Shown one piece after another: positions 35,849 through 45,489 of a DNA stretch of 64,000 nucleotides. The stretch's first letter is position 1; each line of letters begins with the position of its first letter. This DNA comes from Desulfatiglans anilini DSM 4660. GTDB lineage: Bacteria; Desulfobacterota; DSM-4660; Desulfatiglandales; Desulfatiglandaceae. The position numbers and the translations under genes are program-made. The notes beneath the pieces are model-generated. The model was not told the origin of the DNA. It ran no database searches and saw only the letters and a list, made by a program, of their open reading frames with translations. The stretch covers positions 267,660-331,659 of the forward strand of contig NZ_AULM01000003.1 in the NCBI RefSeq assembly GCF_000422285.1, written 5' to 3'.

Positions 35849-36037
35849 TCACTCCCTTTTCGGGAAGCTTGTCATACCCCGCTTGTCTTTCGCCTCAAAA
35901 TTCTCCGCATTCTTACCCCCATTCTCCGGACCTCGTCCGGACTCCTGCATTTTTTCCCGCAGCCGCTGTTCGGCGATCTCGTCGGCAAACTGGTTGATAC
36001 TCTTCATAATTCCGTCAAACAGGTCGTTGATGTCCAC
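35849..36037 (-). CDS. Possible small helical protein (62 residues)
   Basis: Opposite-strand frame starting with GTG (MDINDLFDGIMKSINQFADEIAEQRLREKMQESGRG). The first 30 residues are amphipathic helix, and GAGGAG lies 9 bases upstream of the GTG, so it may be real. It has no recognised relatives. It is flanked by repeat and pseudogene sequence and could equally be chance. Confidence 0.35.
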   Translation of the reverse strand: MDINDLFDGIMKSINQFADEIAEQRLREKMQESGRGPENGGKNAENFEAKDKRGMTSFPKRE

Positions 36038-36171
36038 GGTCGGTCGCTCCTCGTTGTGAATTCTGATTGCTTCCCCGCTTACTTACCGGAGAGATGGAGA
36101 AAGTGTCGGGCGGTGGCTGATTTTTTTCATGACTGCTCCCATGGCCCTTACTTTCCGGGTGGCGTTGGCAT

Positions 36172-37401
36172 GTGTCGGAAAATTCTATAATATTCGCAGA
36201 CTTTCCGTTTTCCACATGCGTTGTCACCTGCTATATTGAGGGCCGTAATTGTACATTGGGCACATTGCGCGCGCTCGCTGCCAATGAATTAGTGGCGCAT
36301 CAGGAATTGAGGCAAACCGATATGGCAAAGGCACCGGAAAATTTTGCAGAGACGGTCAAGGAGCATCTCCCCCACGAGCCACGCTGGCCCAACGTCGGCG
36401 AGAAGCTCATCGCCCAGGACCGCCGTATCTACGTCTCGACTTATCCGACCATGCTCAACATCATCCGGGACGAGTCGCAACAGCTCTCGCCACACTTTTT
36501 CGATTTCATCGTGGTCGATGAAAGCCACCGCTCCATCTACAACACCTATAAAGAGGTGCTGGACTATTTCAAGACCATCACCCTGGGCCTCACCGCCACG
36601 CCCACCGATATCATCGACCACAACACCTTCCAGCTCTTTCACTGCGAAGACGGCCTTCCCACTTTTGCCTACACCTTTGAAGAGGCGGTCAACAATGTGC
36701 CGGGCTATCTGTGCAGTTTCCAGGTGATGAAGATCCAGACCCGCTTCCAGATGGAGGGGATCAGCAAGCGCACCATCTCGCTGGAAGACCAGAAAAAGCT
36801 GCTGCTGGAAGGCAAGGAACTTGAGGAGATCAACTTCGAGGGTTCGCAGCTGGAAAAGCAGGTGATCAACAAGGGGACCAATGCCCTCATCGTCAAGGAG
36901 TTCATGGAGGAGTGCATCAAGGACGGAAGCGGCGTGTTGCCCGGCAAGACCATCTTCTTCTGCTCCTCCAAGGCCCATGCCCGGCGTATCGAAGAGATCT
37001 TCGACAAGCTCTTCCCTCAATATAAAGGCGAGCTGGCCGAGTTGCTCCATGCCGAGCACCCGCAAATCACCGAAGACCTGCTGCGCCAGGTCTACAAAAA
37101 CCGCAAGGCCCGCTTCATCCAGTTCATCCGCCACATCCTCGGCATCGAGATCCTGAAGAGCTTCCCGGAAACGGTCAGCGAAGCCTTCGATCAGTTCATC
37201 GGACAGCACACGAACCTTTCCAGTCGTCAGCTGGAGTTCCTGAACCTGCTCAAGGGCTTCATCATCGAGCGCGAGAAGATCGAGAAGAAAGACCTCATCA
37301 ACGCACCGTTCACGGTCATCCACCCGCAGGGGATTCGCGGTGTGTTCAGTCCGGCGGAGATCAACGAAATCTTGCAGCTCACCGAGCGACTGGCGGCCTG
37401 A
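36172..37401 (+). pseudogene. hsdR: Truncated and internally deleted EcoEI-type HsdR
   Basis: The frame is open for 409 residues, but only the part from about 36325 is HsdR-like. Present are VSTYPTMLNIIRDESQ, the Walker B as VVDESHRS, LGLTATP, EDQKKLLLEGKELEEINFEGSQLEK and the EcoEI-type C-terminus (ARFIQFIRHILGIEIL...FTVIHPQGIRGVFSPAEINEIL). Missing are the N-terminal nuclease domain, the Walker A motif and the second motor lobe. The join is at GELAELLHAEHPQITEDLL, where an in-frame deletion of several hundred residues seems to have removed motifs IV-VI. It cannot cut or translocate. It starts the decaying second type I locus. Confidence 0.85.
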
Positions 37402-37544
37402 TGAATATGAACCGGGAAAAACACGACAACGGGGTCGATATCGACCCCTTTAGATATGATGAGCATCTGCAGATTACGCGCATGAGAGCAGATTCTAATT
37501 ATGGCGAATTCGCCACAATTAACCTGGAGAAATATTATGCCTAA
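37401..37544 (+). CDS. Small protein linking hsdR remnant and KilA-N gene (47 residues)
   Basis: Frame MNMNREKHDNGVDIDPFRYD... ending GEFATINLEKYYA. The ATG shares its A with the hsdR stop (TGATG), and the end overlaps the KilA-N start by 8 bp, so its spacing is that of a real coupled gene. It has no recognised relatives and its ancestral role in the operon is unknown. Confidence 0.5.
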   Translation: MNMNREKHDNGVDIDPFRYDEHLQITRMRADSNYGEFATINLEKYYA

Positions 37545-38357
37545 GAACAGGAAAATAGAAGTTCAAGGCGCTGAGATAGCCGTCGTTAATAATCAAGAGC
37601 AGGATTTTATTTCACTGACAGATATTGCACGGTACAAAACAGATGACACCAGCGCTGTTATAGGCAACTGGATGCCCAACCGGAATACGATTGAGTTTTT
37701 AGGGATTTGGGAGTCGTTATATAATCCCAATTTTAAACCCCTCGAATTCGAGGGTTTAAAAAACAGGCGGGGCTCAATGCATTTACCCTTTCTCCTCAGA
37801 AATGGGTAACGACCACAAATGCCATCGGTTTTGTCGTTAAATCAGGTAGATATGGAGGCACATACGCCCATAAGGACATTACTTTCAAGTTTGCCAGTTG
37901 GATCTCTGTCGAATTTGAACTCTACGTTGTTAAGGAATTTCAACGCCTTAAAGAAGAAGAGCAAAAGCAGCTTGGATGGTCCGCCAAGCGAGAATTGGCC
38001 AAAATCAATTACCGCATCCACACCGACGCCATCAAGACGAACCTGGTCCCGCCCGAGGTGTCGTCCCAACAGATCAATTTCATCTATGCCAGCGAAGCGG
38101 ACTTGCTGAACATGGCCCTGTTCGGCAAAACAGCGAAGCAGTGGCGGGACGAGAACCCGGACCACAAAGGCAATATCCGCGACGAAGCCAATGTCTCCCA
38201 GCTTGTCTGCCTAGCCAATCTTGAAACCCTGAACGCCCATTTCATTCATCAGGGACTGCCGCAGGCCGAGCGGCTGAAAATCCTGAACCAGACCGCCATT
38301 CACCAGATGAAACTCCTGCTTGCCGACAGAAACGTCGGGCGGTTGGAAAAAGATTGA
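37537..38357 (+). pseudogene. KilA-N domain protein, frameshifted
   Basis: The N-terminal part (ISLTDIARYKTDDTSAVIGNWMPNRNTIEFLGIWE) is a KilA-N DNA-binding domain. At about 37761 one base seems lost (AACAGGCG where AACCAGGCG restores the frame), after which the frame continues as QAGLNAFTLSPQKW and ends with GLPQAERLKILNQTAIHQMKLLL at 38357. Restored length is about 273 residues. KilA-N genes often sit between hsdR and hsdM in type I loci, as here. A sequencing error would give the same picture, but the neighbouring lesions favour true decay. Confidence 0.8.
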
Positions 38358-38758
38358 TGAACCACGAAACACACGAAAATCACGAAAAGGTTCTTTTTAA
38401 AGAGGAGTGCTATGCCATTCAGGGAGCGATTTTTGAGGTCTATCGTGAAATGGGCTGCGGTTTTCTGGAGGCGGTTTATCAGGAATGTCTGGAGCGAGAG
38501 TTGACGACACGAGGCATTCCGTTTGTTGCCCAAACTGATTTGACGCTGAACTACAAAGGTGAACCGCTCAAACAAACCTACAAACCCGATTTTATCTGCT
38601 TCGGGAAGATCATTGTCGAGCTGAAGGCGGTCAAGGAGATTGCCCCTGAGCATAAGGCTCAAGTGATCAACTATCTCAAGGCAACCGGCATGCGGCTTGG
38701 ATTGCTGGTCAACTTCGGTCACTACCCGAAAGTCAAGATAGAGCGAATTATTTTATGA
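38357..38758 (+). CDS. GxxExxY family protein
   Basis: Protein of 133 residues. The name-giving motif is in GCGFLEAVYQECL near residues 34-46, and the nuclease-like region is YKPDFICFGKIIVELKAV (D...E-x-K), as in PD-(D/E)XK folds. The first residues (NHETHENHEK) are encoded by a repeat of the type ACCACGAAACACACGAA; related copies lie after the gene at about 38757-38785 and, inverted, at 38805-38830. This is a frequent feature of the family. The gene is intact although its neighbours are broken, which suggests later insertion or independent upkeep. Confidence 0.85.
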   Translation: MNHETHENHEKVLFKEECYAIQGAIFEVYREMGCGFLEAVYQECLERELTTRGIPFVAQTDLTLNYKGEPLKQTYKPDFICFGKIIVELKAVKEIAPEHKAQVINYLKATGMRLGLLVNFGHYPKVKIERIIL

Positions 38759-38847
38759 ACCACGAGATACAAGAAAAGCACGAAAGAATAATTGTTTTTA
38801 AATTTTGTGTGGTTCGTGTGTTTCGTGGGTAAAAAAGGAATCTAACC

Positions 38848-40505
38848 ATGCTCCAAAACAACCCCAACTCAAAAGCAAGATCGACCAGCTCTGGAACAAA
38901 TTCTGGTCCGGCGGCATCTCCAATCCGCTCACCGCCCTCGAGCAGATCACCTACCTGCTGTTCATGAAGCGCCTCGACGAGCTGGATCAGAAGAAGCAGG
39001 CCGATGCCGAATGGACCGGCGAGCCCTACACCTCGAAGTTCGCGGGCCAGTGGATTCCGCCCGAATACCGCGACAAGGACGGGGCCGACCACTACTCCGT
39101 CGACAAGCGCACCCTGCGCTGGAGCGAGTTCAAGCGCATGCAGGCCGAGGAGATGTTGCAGCATGTGCAGACCAAGGTCTTTCCCTTCCTCAAGGACATG
39201 AACAGGGCCGAAAGCAACTTCACCCACCACCTGCGTAACGCCGTGTTCATCATTCCCAAACCGGCCCTGCTGGTGGAGGCGGTGAAGACCATCGACGAGA
39301 TCTTCGAGATCATGGAGAAGGACTCGCAGGAGAAGGGCCAGGCCTTTCAGGACATCCAGGGCGATGTCTACGAGATGCTCCTCTCCGAGATCGCCGGCGC
39401 GGGCAAGAACGGTCAGTTCCGCACCCCGCGCCACATCATCAAGCTGATGGCCGATCTGGTGCGGCCGCAGCTGGGCCACCGCATCGCCGACCCGGCCTGC
39501 GGTTCCGGCGGTTTTTTGCTTGGCGCTTACCAGCACATCGTCACCGAACTGGCAAAGAAAGCTGGTGCCAAGGATTTGCAGGCGGACGAAGACGGTTTTG
39601 TCCGCACCTCGGTGGCCGCCGGACTCACCGAAAAGGCCCAGGCTATCCTGTAAGCCTCCCTCTTCGGTTACGACATCGACAGCACCATGGTGCGCCTGGG
39701 GCTGATGAACCTGATGATGCACGGCATCGACGAGCCCAACATCGACTACTAGGACACCCTCTCCAAGAGCTACCTGGAAGAGGCCGAATACGACATCGTC
39801 ATGGCCAACCCGCCCTTTACCGGCAGCATCGACAAGGGGGACATCAACGAAAACCTCACCCTCGCCACCACCAAGACCGAGTTGCTCTTTGTCGAGAACC
39901 TCTACCGCCTGCTGAAAAAGGGCGGCACCGCCTGCGTCATCGTGCCGCAAGGGGTGCTGTTCGGCTCCGGCGGCGCGTTCAAAACGTTGCGGCAGCTGCT
40001 GGTGGAGCGCTGCAACCTCAAGGCCGTCATCACCATGCCGAGCGGGGTGTTCAAGCCCTGCGCCGGGGTCAGCACCGCGATCCTGCTCTTTACCAAGGTC
40101 TGGGGGGCAAAGGACAAGGTGACGCAACCGGCCACGGAGCACGTCTGGTTCTATGAGATGCAGACTGACGGCTACTCGCTGGACGACAAGCGGACCAAGC
40201 AGGAGGGGTATGGGGATTTGCAGGATATCGTGGCGCGGTTCCATGGGCGGGATGCGGAGAAGGATACGGATCGCACCGCGAAATGGTTTTGTGTGGCGCG
40301 GGCAGACATCGAGGCCGAGGGCTATGACCTGTCGCTGAGTCGGTATAAGGAGGATGTGTTTGAAGAGGTGGAGTATGACAAACCTGCCGATATTTTGAAG
40401 CGGCTTATTGAGGCGGAAGTGGGCGAGGCAGACGACGACGAACTCGCCAAAGTACAAAGCGGCATTGTGCGCGAGCTGCTGGAGCTGAGGGGGATGGTTG
40501 GATGA
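38848..40505 (+). pseudogene. hsdM: Type I methyltransferase HsdM with frameshift and two stops
   Basis: Homology starts at ATG 38848 (MLQNNP) but the frame is lost within six codons: one C appears missing from the CCCC run at 38862-38865, after which QLKSKIDQLWNKFWSGGISNPLTALEQITYLLF continues in another frame. Further stops are TAA at 39651-39653 ([22 protein letters not shown]) and TAG at 39750-39752 (PNIDY-stop-DTLSKSY). Motif I (DPACGSGGFLLGAY) and NPPF are otherwise preserved, and the C-terminus is complete. Both stops would be Gln codons before a C-to-T change. Confidence 0.9.
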
Positions 40506-42013
40506 AACAGGATAAACTTACCAACCTGTTTGACTTCCTCCCCAAGTCCAAGGTCAAAGCTGGCGACGGACTTGAGGCCGGCAAATACCCTTTTTACACA
40601 TCCAGTGAGAACCAGTCCAAATATCTGGATGAATTTCAGCATGAGCCAGGCTGCCTTGTGTTTGGCACAGGGGGCAAGGCCAGCGTGTATTTCACGACCA
40701 GCCGTTTTGCCACCTCAACGGATTGCATCACCATACGGCCCAAGCCAAAGGCCACGATTGATGCAGGCTATGTTTTCCAATTTTTCAAGGGCAATATGCA
40801 GGTCCTTGAAAGCGGTTTCAAAGGGGCGGGTCTCAAACACATTTCCAAGGCCTATCTCTCGGCAATTCAAATTCCTCACCCTGAAGAGATCGACGACCAA
40901 AAGCGCATTGGTCATCTGCTCGGCAAGGTGGAAGGGCTGATCGCCCGGCGCAAACAACACCTGCAACAACTCGAGGACCTGCTCAAAAGCGTCTTTCTGG
41001 AGATGTTCGGCGACCCCGTGCGGAATGAGAAGGGGTGGGATACAGAGCCACTTGGAAAACTTGCAACAATAGAGCGCGGTCGGTTCTCACCACGCCCACG
41101 AAATGACCCGAAATTTTATAACGGGGCCTACCCATTTATTCAAACTGGTGACATTAGCCGGTCAAATGGACGGCTTCGAGAATACACTCAGACGCTTAAC
41201 GATTTTGGCATCAAAGTAAGCAAGAAATTCGATGTCGGCACGATTGTGATCGCAATTGTTGGCGCGACAATCGGTGAAACAGCCATTCTTCAAATTTCAA
41301 CCTATGCTCCCGACTCCGTCATCGGCATTACGCCAAGAGCTGTAAGCAAAGAAACAGAATCAGTTTTCATTGAATTTTTGCTCCGTTTCTGGAAACCCGT
41401 GCTCAGAGCTAGAGCACCTGAGGCGGCAAGGGCGAACATTAATATCGAGACATTACGTCCTTTGCCCATTATCTGACCACTGGAGAATGACCGAGAAAAA
41501 TTCGCCGCCATAGTCGAAAAAGTCGAAAGTATCCAATCCCGCTACCAGCAAAGCCTGACCGATCTGGAAAGCCTCTATGGCGCATTGAGCCAGAAGGCGT
41601 TCAAGGGTAAGCTGGATCTGTCGCGGGTGGTGCTGCCAGCGGAAGGCCCTGAGATTCTTGAGAAAGAAAAGATCGATATTGAGGAAAAACAACCCATGGA
41701 GCCACTGTTCGAGTTGCCTGCACCCGAAGAGCTTGCCGTATTGCAAACCGCCGAAGGCCGTAAATCCCTGCTGGGTGAGTGGCTGAACGCCTGGCTGGAG
41801 CAACTGGGTGGTGCACCCTTTGCTGCGCAGAAATTTATGGATGCCGCCCGGCAACGGCTGTGGGAACTGGCGGAAGATGAAGCACCGGACTGGGGCGCGG
41901 CGGAATACGACGAAATCAAGGCCTGGGTCTTCGAGGCTCTGGAACAGGGCCGCCTGACCCAGGGCTACGACGATGCCAACAACCGCGTGCAGATTATAGA
42001 GGCAAAGGGATAA
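40502..42013 (+). pseudogene. hsdS: Type I specificity subunit HsdS, interrupted by one stop
   Basis: Starts ATGA-coupled to hsdM. Target domain one (FLPKSKVKAGDGLEAGKYPFYTSSENQ) ends in the helix RIGHLLGKVEGLIARRKQHLQQLEDLLKSVFLEMFGDP; domain two starts near 41035. The stop TGA at 41474-41476 falls just before PLENDREKFAAIVEKVESIQSRYQQSLTDLE, the second conserved helix, which continues in frame. The downstream part runs on to 42013 and may still be made from an internal start. Without the distal helix pair the protein should not assemble normally with HsdM. Confidence 0.85.
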
Positions 42014-42019
42014 CGCCGG

Positions 42020-43702
42020 ATGAAACTCCTGCGCCTCAAAATCACCGATCCGAAGGGCTTTCGCAGCCTGCAAGCGGGGTTTGAGTACCAGTTCCGCAGC
42101 GAGTGGGATTTGCAGGAGGAGCAGGGCTTTGCCCCCTTCGTCTGCGCCGGACCCAATGGTAGCGGCAAGTCGAACCTGCTGGAGGCGCTGGCGGCGATCT
42201 TCTACCACCTGGAGTGCATCTATCTGGAGAACCTGCCGGACAGTTTCCCGTTCGAGGAAGAGGCCAACCCCGGCGGCTTTCGCAGTGAAACAGCGACCCC
42301 GGATGGTTTCGAAATCGAATACCTGATCCGCCCGCTGGATGCCTTGAAGACCAAGGGCCACGAAGGCCAGGCCCATGTGCGCATCGCAAAGCAGCCCGGC
42401 GAAGCGCCCCGGTGGTTCCTGCTAAATCATGCGGAGCAGGAAGGCGCGTTGGAGCTGACCATCGGCCAGACCCTGGCCCGCCAACTGCTGCCGGATTACA
42501 TCCTCGGCTACTCCTCCGGAGAGAACGAAATCCTCAGCCTGCCGTTTTTCAAGATGCGCTTTGTCCAGTTCGATAGATACGGGCAGGCGCTGAAGCAGCA
42601 GTTACCCTATCCCGGCCGCCCGGAATCGCGGCTGGTCTACCTCGACAGCGGTTTCAGCCAGGCGATCCTGCTTTGCAATCTGCTGTTTCAGCATGCCGAT
42701 GCGCTCACGCCCTTCCGCGACGATGTGAAAATCAAGGAACTCAAGGAGTTCCGCATCATCATCCGGCGCAGCATCGAGGTGGAGGAAGGCCAGATCCCGG
42801 CCTTCGGCAGTCAGGATGAGAGCAAGCGAGAGTCCATCGAAGAGATCATCAGAAACCACCCGGCCCTGAGCGCCATCGAAGACGAGAGCCAGACTAAGCG
42901 GTATCGCGTCAATCTGGTGCAGCTGCTCGATGGCGGCGACACCAGCGACAAGGTCATCCCGCGCCTGATGCGCTGCGCCACCTGCTGGTATCTCGACGAG
43001 GCCAGCGACACCCTCTATCTCGATTACCGGGTCAACGACGCCACCCGGCAGGCCTTCCGCGAGAACTTCGACTTCGAGGTCAACGGCTCGCCCATTACTT
43101 TGTTCCAGGCCTTTCAGGTGCTGCTGACGTTGAATCTCTTTTCCGTAAGCGATTCATTGAAGGCCGATCTCTACCAGTCCGACAGCCACTATGTGAGCGA
43201 GACGGTGCCGACCCTGGCCTCGGACGAGCGCATCATGCGCTTCAAGTTCGTCAAGTTCCGCAAGACCGACGAGGCCGAGCCGGTGATGCTCAAGAACCTC
43301 TCCGACGGCGAACTCCAGCTGCTGCACAGCCTGGGCCTCTGCCTACTGTTCAAGAACACCCAGAGCCTGTTTCTGCTCGAAGAGCCGGAGACCCATTTCA
43401 ACCCCGACTGGCGCGACTATTTCGTCACCGGCCTGGAAACCCAGATGGTCGAGGTGCGCGAACGTAGCGAACAGGTCATCCGCCGCGACGTACTGGTGAA
43501 ACAACACGGCCTGAACGAGCGCCAGGGGAAGGCGCTGGGCTACCTCCTCCAGCATGGCCAGCTGACCATCCAGGATTTTGAAGCGCTCTGCCCGACTGTC
43601 AACCGCCGCAGCCTGCAGCGGGACCTGAAGGGGATGCTGGACAAGAATCTGATCACCGCCGAGGGGGCGACCAATCAACTTGTCTATCGATTTCCTGGGT
43701 GA
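42020..43702 (+). CDS. Restriction-associated AAA ATPase, probable chimera at C-terminus
   Basis: Protein of 560 residues. The N-terminal part ([13 protein letters not shown], then [16 protein letters not shown] near residues 43-58) and [15 protein letters not shown] with [19 protein letters not shown] near 432-466 match the restriction system-associated AAA ATPase family (SMC/RecF-like). Directly after the Walker B region the family should continue with the D-loop/H-loop segment, but here it switches to [26 protein letters not shown]...[19 protein letters not shown], a winged helix typical of the C-terminal end of Fic or AlbA_2-type proteins. An internal deletion probably fused two neighbours, leaving the ATPase without its last motifs. 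The frame is open, so a product may still be made. Confidence 0.75.
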   Translation: MKLLRLKITDPKGFRSLQAGFEYQFRSEWDLQEEQGFAPFVCAGPNGSGKSNLLEALAAIFYHLECIYLENLPDSFPFEEEANPGGFRSETATPDGFEIEYLIRPLDALKTKGHEGQAHVRIAKQPGEAPRWFLLNHAEQEGALELTIGQTLARQLLPDYILGYSSGENEILSLPFFKMRFVQFDRYGQALKQQLPYPGRPESRLVYLDSGFSQAILLCNLLFQHADALTPFRDDVKIKELKEFRIIIRRSIEVEEGQIPAFGSQDESKRESIEEIIRNHPALSAIEDESQTKRYRVNLVQLLDGGDTSDKVIPRLMRCATCWYLDEASDTLYLDYRVNDATRQAFRENFDFEVNGSPITLFQAFQVLLTLNLFSVSDSLKADLYQSDSHYVSETVPTLASDERIMRFKFVKFRKTDEAEPVMLKNLSDGELQLLHSLGLCLLFKNTQSLFLLEEPETHFNPDWRDYFVTGLETQMVEVRERSEQVIRRDVLVKQHGLNERQGKALGYLLQHGQLTIQDFEALCPTVNRRSLQRDLKGMLDKNLITAEGATNQLVYRFPG

Positions 43703-43908
43703 CTTCCGGGGTAACTTGCGACAAACTCGCGACACAGGTCACGGCATGAGGCTTATGCGCGGATGGACCGAGCTATTAAGCAGCGCTTAACAACTGGCGC
43801 GTGAAGCCCACGACACGGCTTGCGAAAGACCGCCCCACCAGCCTCACCGATCAAGTACCGACCAAGTAACCGATCAAGTAGGTTCAACCCCATTCAGGAA
43901 CTGGCGTT
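43703..43908. other. Short non-coding stretch with a decayed 12-bp repeat
   Basis: No gene seen. At about 43846-43881 the unit ACCGATCAAGTA occurs about three times with small changes. In one frame it reads TDQV, which is the linker repeat of some Fic/AlbA_2-type proteins, so this may be debris of the same gene that donated the winged helix upstream. Confidence 0.4.
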
Positions 43909-44220
43909 ATGGACACCGAAGATCTGACTGAAATGGCTTGGGGCGTCATTTTCAGTGCATCCCAAGTCTCGGATACTTTGAAAGCCGAACTCGGAGCAAT
44001 GGCCAGCCGGTTCAAAACCGAGGATGAATGGCTGCGAGGAGTTTGTGCTCATCTGGGGGAAATCTTCGAAGACCCAGCCGAGTACGTCGACTCCTGGGAC
44101 ATGCAGGACACTGAGGCTGTTACGGCAACCATGATCGGCAGCATTGCAGTGGAACTCCGTGATAGAGTGGAGAGCGTTTTGTCCACGCCAATGAACAAAC
44201 GAGGCTCACGGTCATGGTGA
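43909..44220 (+). CDS. Unrecognised protein upstream of DUF429 gene
   Basis: Protein of 103 residues, acidic and helical (WLRGVCAHLGEIFEDPAEYVDSWDMQD). No family recognised. It overlaps the DUF429 gene by 7 bp, so the two form one unit. It could be an accessory factor for the DUF429 nuclease-like protein, but there is no direct sign of this. Confidence 0.6.
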   Translation: MDTEDLTEMAWGVIFSASQVSDTLKAELGAMASRFKTEDEWLRGVCAHLGEIFEDPAEYVDSWDMQDTEAVTATMIGSIAVELRDRVESVLSTPMNKRGSRSW

Positions 44221-45023
44221 TTATAAAGATGCCGGAACGTATCAAGCCAAGGTTCAGTCGCTATATCGGCATCGACTACTCTGGTGCGGAAACCCCGGAC
44301 TCCAGCCTGAATGGACTCCGGGTCTATGAGGCTGATCGTGAGTCTATGCCGGTAGAGATGGAGCTGCCGCCAAGCCCCCGCAAGTACTGGACCCGGCGCG
44401 GCCTGGCGGAATGGCTGGTAGCGCGGTTGTCCGAAGATGTGCCGACCATCGTTGGTATCGACCACGGTTTCTCCTTTCCCCTGCGGTATTTCGAGGTTCA
44501 TTGGCTGGAACCGGATTGGCCGACCTTCCTCGATGATTTCCAGAAACACTGGCCGACCGATGCCGAACACACCTACGTCGATTTCATTCGCCACGGTTCA
44601 CGGGGCGTAGGCGAGGCCCGTTCCGGCAGCGCCCGCTGGCGGCGGATCACCGAGGAGCGGGCCGGGGCCAAGTCGGTCTTTCACTTCGACGTGCCCGGTT
44701 CGGTAGGCAAATCGACCCACGCCGGGCTGCCCTGGCTGCGCTATCTGCGCAATCAGCTTGGGGAGCGAGTTCACTTCTGGCCCTTCGACGGCTGGGAGAT
44801 CCCTGCGGGCAAGTCTGCGCTGGTGGAGCTTTATCCGTCGTTGTGGAGCAAGAGCACTCCACGGGAGGGCCGCACGCCCGACCAGCATGATGCCTACGTT
44901 GCAGCCGCCTGGTTGCGGCAGGTTGATATGGATGGCAGCCTCGGCAAATTTCTCAAGCCGGACATGCTACCCGGTGAGTATCCCGTTGCCCGGGTCGAAG
45001 GATGGATTCTGGGGGTGATGTGA
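44214..45023 (+). CDS. DUF429 family RNase H-like protein
   Basis: Protein of 269 residues. The opening RYIGIDYSGAETP is the DUF429 first strand with catalytic-type Asp, VGIDHGFSFP near residues 80-89 supplies the second acid, and DQHDAYVAAAWLR near 222-234 the third. Together these make an RNase H-like acid triad. The biological role of the family is not established. The gene appears intact, lies past the degraded restriction locus and ends just before a 15-bp perfect hairpin shared with the convergent IS fragment. Confidence 0.78.
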   Translation: MVIIKMPERIKPRFSRYIGIDYSGAETPDSSLNGLRVYEADRESMPVEMELPPSPRKYWTRRGLAEWLVARLSEDVPTIVGIDHGFSFPLRYFEVHWLEPDWPTFLDDFQKHWPTDAEHTYVDFIRHGSRGVGEARSGSARWRRITEERAGAKSVFHFDVPGSVGKSTHAGLPWLRYLRNQLGERVHFWPFDGWEIPAGKSALVELYPSLWSKSTPREGRTPDQHDAYVAAAWLRQVDMDGSLGKFLKPDMLPGEYPVARVEGWILGVM

Positions 45024-45049
45024 TGCGACAGATTATTTTAGGAAGCGGC

Positions 45050-45090
45050 ACGAACCTAAAATAAGACGAGCCGCTATTTTAGGTTCGTGG
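45050..45090. terminator. Perfect 15-bp hairpin between convergent genes
   Basis: CACGAACCTAAAATA (45050-45064) and its exact complement at 45076-45090 enclose 11 bases. It lies 27 bp after the DUF429 stop and includes the 3' end of the opposite-strand integrase fragment, so it could serve both strands. An IS-end remnant is an alternative. Confidence 0.5.
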
Positions 45091-45489
45091 CTCCATCTCC
45101 AACAAAAACCGCCAGACCGGCACGACCTGAATGGTGCCGAAGCCCACGGGGATGATTTCATCGGTGCGCCAGGTGACGATGGTCCCCTCCGCCACCGCCA
45201 GTTCGACCATGGCCTCGGAGAGAGAGCGCACCTCGCTTTGTTTGACGCGGGGATCGGCCAGCGAGGCGCAGACCTGGACCAGCATGACGTCGGCGACATC
45301 GTGGTTGATCTCATTTCCCAGCCGCAGGAGTTCGGCCCGTTCCTCGGGCTTGGGGACAATGCGCTGGTCGTCGACCCGGTCGCACAGCATCCTGATCTGG
45401 AACATCAGCAGCTGCATGCAGACGTCGTATTTCGGTAGAAACCGATGCGCCAGAAAGGTGAAAAGAACGAACAAAAGATTGAATTTCAT
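45079..45489 (-). pseudogene. N-terminal fragment of an IS integrase-core transposase
   Basis: Starts MKFNLLFVLFTFLAHRFLPKYDV, then LLMFQIRMLCDRVDD-RIVPKPEERAELLRLG, which I know as the N-terminus of long integrase-core (rve) transposases with a helix-turn-helix next. After INHDVADVML the sequence changes to unrelated text (SLSEAMVELAVAEGTIVTWRTDEIIPV) and the catalytic DDE domain is absent. So an IS end was joined to another open frame. No terminal inverted repeats are identified. Confidence 0.6.

Noticed and set aside
39651..39752. Stop-codon recoding in the second hsdM (TAA and TAG read as Gln)
   Set aside because: The core genes of the window use ordinary stops, and the same locus also has frameshifts and a TGA in hsdS, so decay explains the stops better than recoding.
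43830..43890. Short CRISPR-like array from the repeated ACCGATCAAGTA unit
   Set aside because: Units are only 12 bp, adjacent with no spacers, and degenerate. No cas gene is in the window.
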